From Nitrososphaerales archaeon TH5893 (GTDB taxonomy: Archaea > Thermoproteota > Nitrososphaeria > Nitrososphaerales > Nitrososphaeraceae), in NCBI GenBank assembly GCA_014523685.1, contig JAATVT010000060.1:1-5285 (forward strand): a stretch of 5,285 nt of DNA, given 5' to 3'. This document shows positions 5,049 through 5,285 of the stretch, in pieces (position 1 is the stretch's first letter; each line of letters begins with the position of its first letter). The notes beneath the pieces are model-generated. The model searched no databases and had not been told where the DNA came from. It saw nothing but the letters and a program-made list of their open reading frames with translations. The translations under genes and the position numbers were made by a program.

Positions 5049-5285
5049 TTACCTAAACAACCAAGACCACCACGGTGTAGCGAAGGGAATGTCACCATAC
5101 ATCTTTATCCTAGCATCTGAACCATTCAGCTTTACTTGATTCTGAAATAAGTCGACTATCTTTGTTGCGGCGGCTTTTTTATTCTGAGGAGGAAATCCAG
5201 GCGGCAATGCTAGTTGAAAGATCTTTTGCGCAAAGTCTGGCTTAAAGAGGATATCATAGAACCACCATCCTGCTGCCATTGTGGC
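5049..5285 (-). CDS. C-terminal part of an unrecognised protein (cut by window edge)
   Basis: The frame is open from the right edge (position 5285) to TAA 5051-5049 and codes for at least 78 residues. After Ala-Thr at the edge it reads MAAGWWFYDILFKPDFAQKI; the Met at 5279 is probably internal. Further on it has a Lys/Ala-rich helix (NKKAAATKIVDLF) and a Trp-rich end, GDIPFATPWWSWLFR. There are no cysteines or histidines and no clear membrane segment, and nothing I recognise as a domain. The coherent amphipathic composition and the conserved-looking aromatic end support a real gene. It is followed after 82 bases by the secreted-protein gene on the same strand, but that gene has its own TATA box, so an operon is not indicated. 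Confidence 0.55.
   Translation of the reverse strand, partial: ATMAAGWWFYDILFKPDFAQKIFQLALPPGFPPQNKKAAATKIVDLFQNQVKLNGSDARIKMYGDIPFATPWWSWLFR

Overview
The window looks archaeal, most likely from an ammonia-oxidising Nitrososphaerota (Thaumarchaeota, Nitrososphaerales-like) genome or a metagenome contig of one. The reasons are an AT-rich background, a tiny C2H2 zinc-finger protein and a tiny zinc-ribbon protein, a secreted beta-rich protein whose TATA box sits so close to its start that the transcript would be nearly leaderless, and a decayed tyrosine recombinase that reads like the archaeal integrases. This placement is inference, because no rRNA, tRNA or universal marker is present.

Layout: 1-99 (minus) is the start of a small zinc-ribbon protein that runs off the left edge. 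100-320 is a divergent promoter-type spacer. 321-431 (plus) is a 36-codon single-membrane-helix microprotein candidate, followed by 505-651 (plus), a 48-aa C2H2 zinc-finger protein. 738-933 (minus) is a small broken gene with two in-frame stops and one frameshift. 934-1568 has no convincing gene, but 1186-1408 is unusually rich in dyads and palindromes. 1569-3278 (minus) is the one large intact gene, a two-HKD phospholipase-D-superfamily protein. It lies in a GC-rich block (34 of 60 bases G/C at 2641-2700, against 18 of 60 at 3661-3720) and has a strong Shine-Dalgarno, so it is probably a bacterial gene acquired by transfer. 3279-4408 contains no intact gene but holds the remains of a tyrosine recombinase on the minus strand (clear at 3766-3960, possibly back to about 4138). 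4409-4966 (minus) is a secreted or membrane-anchored protein, and 5049-5285 (minus) is the C-terminus of an unrecognised protein.

The window therefore appears to be a genomic-debris zone: a foreign, intact PLD-type gene between two decayed genes, one of them an integrase, with an imperfect direct repeat (near 1310-1332 and 3400-3412) bracketing the foreign block. I see no evidence of a multi-gene defence or metabolic system. The most interesting points are the acquired PLD gene, the integrase remains, the second broken gene and the dyad-rich noncoding interval.
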